Below are positions 6,804-9,487 of a stretch of 9,487 nucleotides of DNA, one piece after another. This DNA is from Gallionella sp. (GTDB lineage: Bacteria > Pseudomonadota > Gammaproteobacteria > Burkholderiales > Gallionellaceae). The translations under genes and the position numbers were made by a program. The notes beneath the pieces were generated by a model, which saw nothing but the letters and a program-made list of their open reading frames with translations, was not told the origin of the DNA and did no database searches. Location: NCBI GenBank assembly GCA_024654105.1, contig JANLID010000162.1:1-9487 (forward strand), read 5' to 3'. Each line of letters starts with the position of its first letter. The first letter of the stretch is position 1.

Positions 6804-6824
6804 TGCGCACTAATTTTGTGCGCA
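6804..6824. promoter_or_regulatory. Strong NtrC binding site, distal, overlapping a stop codon
   Basis: A perfect dyad, TGCGCAC (6804-6810) with GTGCGCA (6818-6824) around 7 bp, contains GCAC-N7-GTGC, the core of the NtrC consensus. It is centred about 129 bp upstream of the inferred glnA start. The minus-strand TAG of the cation transporter gene (6810-6812) falls inside the dyad, so the enhancer is partly coding. Confidence 0.7.
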
Positions 6825-7985
6825 GCCCTGATAAACCCGGAGAGTGCGAAATAATTCATCGTCATGCACCAGTTTGTCACAGCGTTCCTGCAATGCGCCG
6901 GCATCTTCCCCTGATTGCCGATGGGCAGGAAAATATATTTCGGCGTCCACTTTGCCATCCAGATAATGCAACACCACATGACTGTTTGTCAGATTTGAAT
7001 TTCCCAGCCGTTCCGCCAGATGTGCCAGCAGGCTTTCGCGATCCGGCAAGTGTATGTTTGATCCGGCTTGCAGATCATCTTCCGGGTCGATGTGTACCAG
7101 CACATCCATTACATGATGTTTGTTAAGCACGGCCTGGCGTGCCGATTCGGCAATGTAATGCCCTTCCGACACACTGATTTTGGGATCGACCATGATATGC
7201 GCATCAACCAGCGCATGGTCGGCCATCTTGCGCGTGCGCAGTTCGTGCAATCCGCGCACGCCGTGGGTATTGAGCAGGGTTTGCCGGATTTCTCCGGCTT
7301 CTTCTGCATCCAGCCCGGTGTCAATGAGCTCCGCGATGGCTTGCAAAGCCAGCTTGCCACCCATGTGTGCGATCATCATGCCGACCACCGCAGCAGCGAC
7401 CGAATCCAGAAAGGTAAAGCCGAGCAAATTGCCGCCGATGCCCGCCAGCACAACCAATGAAGAAGCGGCATCGGAACGCGAATGCCATGCATTGGCTGCC
7501 AGCAACTGCGAACGCACGCGCTTGGCTACAGCTATCAGGTAGCGGAACAAGCCTTCCTTGGCGATCAGGGTAAGCAGCGCGATCCAGAACGTGGCAGGGT
7601 GAACGGTTTGCAGGTTTTGCGGGTCCTGCAGCCGCATTCCGGCAGCAATCAGCAGCACGACTCCGAGAACGGCCAACGCCGAGCCAAGCAGCAGCGTGGC
7701 GGCGGTTTCGATGCGCGCGTGACCGTAGGGATGTTCGGCGTCGGCATGGCGATGGCTCTGCCGGTTCGCAAGCAGCACCAGGAAATCTGACAGCAGATCG
7801 GAGAAGGAGTGCAGCCCGTCCGCAACAAGTGCCTGCGATCTCCCGAAGTAGCCCGCGACCAGTTGCAGCAGCGTCAGTAACAGGTTGATCCAGACGCTGA
7901 TCCAGGTGCATTTTTGCGCAGCGGCAAAACGTTCTGTATTGACGGGTTCGAAGATATCGCGCGAAGCGTGGGTGTGATTTTTCAT
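6810..7985 (-). CDS. Cation diffusion facilitator family transporter
   Basis: A predicted inner-membrane antiporter that exports divalent metal (probably Zn2+, possibly Fe2+, Co2+ or others) in exchange for protons. The 391-residue protein has six likely membrane helices: about 26-48, 52-73, 95-115, 130-150, 172-190 and 192-213. Helix 2 carries H59-x3-D63 (DGLHSFSD) and helix 5 region carries H168-x3-D172 (HSRSDAASS), together the H2D2 transport site known from ZitB/CzcD-type members. HPYGHARIET (85-94) is the conserved cytoplasmic loop. A cytoplasmic metal-binding/dimer domain runs about 215-300, ending in VLVHIDPEDD. A further tail of about 90 residues is longer than in short members such as YiiP (about 300 residues). 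Start: ATG at 7985 (MKNHTHASRD); the ATG at 8027 would add an unrelated leader, and neither has a strong ribosome site. It diverges from the rhodanese gene. The exact metal is not readable from sequence. Confidence 0.9.
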   Translation of the reverse strand: MKNHTHASRDIFEPVNTERFAAAQKCTWISVWINLLLTLLQLVAGYFGRSQALVADGLHSFSDLLSDFLVLLANRQSHRHADAEHPYGHARIETAATLLLGSALAVLGVVLLIAAGMRLQDPQNLQTVHPATFWIALLTLIAKEGLFRYLIAVAKRVRSQLLAANAWHSRSDAASSLVVLAGIGGNLLGFTFLDSVAAAVVGMMIAHMGGKLALQAIAELIDTGLDAEEAGEIRQTLLNTHGVRGLHELRTRKMADHALVDAHIMVDPKISVSEGHYIAESARQAVLNKHHVMDVLVHIDPEDDLQAGSNIHLPDRESLLAHLAERLGNSNLTNSHVVLHYLDGKVDAEIYFPAHRQSGEDAGALQERCDKLVHDDELFRTLRVYQGCAQN

Positions 7986-8085
7986 GTTGATTGCGCTAGT
8001 ATGTGCCCCCGCTGTGCAGCATAACATTGATCATCGTGCGAGAGAGACGCGGCATATCGCGCCTCCATTCGAAAGGAAAAGCAAC

Positions 8086-8538
8086 ATGGGCAAAATTACC
8101 GCCATTCTGCAAGCCGCACAACAGCGTGCCAAGGAAATGAACCTGTCCTACGAGGGGGCACTGTATCCCGGCGAGGCTTATGAAATTCTGCAATCCGCTC
8201 CCGGCGCCAAACTGGTGGATGTGCGTACCCGCGCCGAGCTGGATTGGGTTGGGCGTGCACCCGGCGCCGTGGAAATCGAATGGGCAACCTATCCGGGCAT
8301 GAGGCAAAACCCACATTTCATTGCCCAGCTCGAGCAGCAAATAGATAAGGAAGCGCTGGTGATATTCATCTGTCGCAGCGGAGTGCGTTCCAATGCTGCA
8401 GCAGCTCTCGCTACGCGATCCGGCTATAGCGATTGCTACAATGTGCTGGAAGGTTTTGAGGGCGAGAAAAATGCAGAGGGGCACCGCAACACGCTGGGCG
8501 GATGGCGCGTGTCTGAATTACCTTGGGAGCAAAGCTAA
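8086..8538 (+). CDS. Single-domain rhodanese-like sulfurtransferase
   Basis: A 150-residue soluble protein likely to carry persulfide sulfur on a cysteine. The rhodanese fold covers about residues 25-145: LVDVRTRAELDWVGRAPGAV (43-62) is the CH2A-like motif. FICRSGVRSNAAA contains the active-site loop CRSGVRS with Cys96 (96-102). YNVLEGFEGEKN and LGGWRVSELPW close the domain. The loop size (six residues after Cys) fits sulfurtransferases rather than the longer Cdc25-type loop. No signal peptide or membrane segment is seen, so it is probably cytoplasmic. The start at 8086 is set by AGGA at 8074-8077, 8 nt upstream; the frame is open further upstream, but those residues overlap the divergent promoter area. 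It is alone on its strand, 100 bp from the divergent cation transporter start. The physiological sulfur acceptor is unknown. Confidence 0.92.
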   Translation: MGKITAILQAAQQRAKEMNLSYEGALYPGEAYEILQSAPGAKLVDVRTRAELDWVGRAPGAVEIEWATYPGMRQNPHFIAQLEQQIDKEALVIFICRSGVRSNAAAALATRSGYSDCYNVLEGFEGEKNAEGHRNTLGGWRVSELPWEQS

Positions 8539-8555
8539 TCGCGGCATCATGAAGC

Positions 8556-8631
8556 GGCTGGCTGGGATAGCCGGTAGGAAATATCAGCGATTTTCATGAC
8601 AAGCCAGCCCGAAAACTGTCGCTTACGACAG
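8556..8631 (+). other. Stem-loops downstream of the rhodanese gene
   Basis: CTGGCT (8558-8563) can pair locally with AGCCGG (8569-8574, one wobble). GGCTGGCT (8556-8563) can instead pair perfectly with AGCCAGCC (8602-8609), so the two folds exclude each other. A separate perfect hairpin, CTGTCG-CTTA-CGACAG, lies at 8616-8631. No T-run follows any of them, so a standard terminator is not shown, though they may still act as 3' end structures. Confidence 0.4.
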
Positions 8632-8715
8632 GCAGCTAACGACACATTGCAGATACTGGGATTACACCAAAGCTGGGAATTTAATTCGACCGCGGCCCCT
8701 TTAATTATTTTTATC

Positions 8716-8735
8716 TATGTGTGATACCGCACATA
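8716..8735. promoter_or_regulatory. Dyad resembling a CRP-family operator
   Basis: TATGTG (8716-8721) and CACATA (8730-8735) flank 8 bp, giving TGTG-N8-CACA, the spacing of CRP-type sites. The inner bases differ from TGTGA-N6-TCACA. A TATACT hexamer at 8759-8764 could be a -10 element, with the dyad near -45. It lies about 310 bp upstream of the lipoprotein gene. Tentative. Confidence 0.35.
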
Positions 8736-8875
8736 CCATCGTATACAGAAATGGGATATATACTGCCAGCGTAAAATGGTATATTTTCACAAACAATATT
8801 TGCAGAGCCGAAACAGTTTCTCTTTATCTCGATTTGCTCCGAATTAACGTGGAACTCTCGCAACGATTCGTTTGC

Positions 8876-8998
8876 CCCTTCCCTCGCTTGCGGGGGAGAG
8901 TTGTGATGGTGGTGATGAGGGTGGAATCATCGATAAGGTATCTTACCCCACCTCTCTACCCCATCCCAGCCTTCCCCCTGCAAGGGGGCAGGAGAAAA
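8876..8998. repeat. Bipartite inverted G/C-rich repeat (REP-pair-like)
   Basis: Two degenerate copies of one unit of about 45-50 bp face each other. The left unit begins CCCTTCCCTCGCTTGCGGGG and runs on through a G/T/A-rich tail to about 8925. The right unit, read on the minus strand from 8993, begins TGCCCCCTTGCAGGGGGAAG and runs through a similar GGGATGGGGT-type tail to about 8942. Each unit has its own small hairpin (for example CCCCC-TGCAA-GGGGG, 8974-8988). The layout is that of paired REP sequences or a MITE-like palindrome. A related single unit lies in mpl at 30-66. Confidence 0.6.
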
Positions 8999-9046
8999 GC
9001 TGCGGCATCTGAATAGTTACGATTTAAGATTTAAAAGGAGAAGCAA

Positions 9047-9487
9047 ATGAACAAATTCGAAAGCGTTACCAAGCCAAAAATGTGGTTCGTGGCGTTGCTG
9101 CTTAGCGCTGTTGTGGCGGGATGCAGCGGCGGAGGGGGCGATCCAGGCGTAGGTGGCACTGCCGGGCTCGCGCCCATGGTGACTACCGCGACCCCTCTTC
9201 TTAATGCAGTCGATGTACCCATCAATATAAAAGCAATCACTGCCGTCTTCACCAAGGCGATGGATCCCTTTACGCTGACCCCGGCAAGCTTTACGCTGAC
9301 CTGTCCTGCCGGAACACCCATAACCGGAGCAGTTACCTACCTGGCAGAAAGCGGGCTGGCAAAGCTTACCCTTCCGGCAGCAACCCATCTTCCGGCCAAT
9401 ACCCTGTGTACCGCCACAGTCACCACCGAAGCCAGGGACGCCACAGGCATGCCACTGGCCAGTAATTTTGCATGGACATTTACCACC
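9047..9487 (+). CDS. Ig-like (SbsA/Big_5 type) lipoprotein, 3' end outside window
   Basis: The first 147 residues of a probably surface or periplasmic lipoprotein. The start is well supported: AAGGAG at 9035-9040, six bases before the ATG. The leader MNKFESVTKPKMWFVALLLS is followed by the lipobox VVAGC, with Cys26 as the lipidation site, then a Gly/Ser linker (SGGGGDPGVGG). From about residue 43 the sequence fits a bacterial Ig-like domain of SbsA/Big_5 type: VTTATPLLNAVDVPINIKAI, TAVFTKAMDPFTLTPASFTL, and a closing strand ASNFAWTFTT at the window edge. Such domains usually occur as tandem repeats or ahead of an adhesive or binding domain; I recall similar architectures ending in a DUF3494 ice-binding-like domain, but nothing in this window shows the C-terminal part. 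The gene stands alone after a 508-bp gene-free region. Confidence 0.85.
   Translation, partial: MNKFESVTKPKMWFVALLLSAVVAGCSGGGGDPGVGGTAGLAPMVTTATPLLNAVDVPINIKAITAVFTKAMDPFTLTPASFTLTCPAGTPITGAVTYLAESGLAKLTLPAATHLPANTLCTATVTTEARDATGMPLASNFAWTFTT

Larger units (their letters stand above)
8539..9046. other. 508-bp gene-free region with dyads and repeats
   Basis: No convincing gene is seen between the rhodanese and the lipoprotein. The first part (8556-8631) holds stem-loops, the middle (about 8690-8790) is AT-rich with two inverted repeats and probably promoter-like, and 8876-8998 holds a bipartite G/C-rich repeat. The one open frame of note (8717-9016) has no ribosome site, and its C-terminal part is merely the translated repeat. 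Confidence 0.6.

Noticed and set aside
8876..8998. CRISPR array or tandem repeat
   Set aside because: Only two units are present, in inverted orientation, with no regular spacers and no cas genes nearby.
8717..9016. 99-codon plus-strand open frame in the intergenic region
   Set aside because: No ribosome binding site. It starts inside an AT-rich dyad, and its C-terminal third is the translated bipartite repeat.
9017..9388. Minus-strand open frames opposite the lipoprotein gene
   Set aside because: They oppose a gene with an excellent ribosome site, signal peptide and Ig-like domain, and they show no domain of their own.

Overview
The window looks like chromosomal DNA of a betaproteobacterium. 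Core genes are GC-rich, and Mpl, NtrB, NtrC and type I glutamine synthetase are all close to the betaproteobacterial forms. A Gallionella/Nitrosomonadales-like host is my best guess from sequence style, but this is not proven. I see no phage, transposase, CRISPR array, tRNA or rRNA.

Layout. Positions 2-946 (+) hold the C-terminal two thirds of mpl, a murein peptide recycling ligase. Its visible 5' part contains an unusual in-frame G/C-rich palindromic repeat. A 26-bp gap leads to a GGDEF diguanylate cyclase (973-2025, +) with an intact catalytic motif and inhibitory site. A GC hairpin at 2044-2068 separates it from a convergent minus-strand nitrogen-control block. Read in the direction of transcription, that block is: a cation diffusion facilitator (7985-6810), glnA (6627-5212), a small secreted DUF4124 protein (5090-4626), ntrB (4611-3547) and ntrC (3474-2074). 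Divergent from the cation transporter is a single-domain rhodanese (8086-8538, +). A 508-bp gene-free stretch follows, carrying several dyads and a bipartite inverted G/C-rich repeat. The window ends inside a lipoprotein gene with a bacterial Ig-like domain (9047-9487, +, incomplete).

How the genes work together. glnA, ntrB and ntrC form a complete nitrogen-status circuit. NtrB is the sensor kinase, NtrC the sigma54-dependent activator, and glutamine synthetase the main target. The control region upstream of glnA contains a good sigma54 promoter (TGGCACG-N4-CTGCG). Two NtrC-type dyads lie about 97 and 129 bp upstream of the inferred start, with centres 32 bp apart, closely resembling the enteric glnA enhancer. 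The distal dyad overlaps the stop codon of the cation transporter gene. glnA ends in a strong intrinsic terminator, and the DUF4124-ntrB-ntrC unit has its own sigma70-like promoter, so the two units can be expressed separately.

I found no convincing new multi-gene system. The points most worth a second look are the repeat translated inside mpl, the DUF4124 gene inside the gln-ntr cluster, the glnA enhancer layout, the bipartite repeat at 8876-8998 and the truncated Ig-like lipoprotein.
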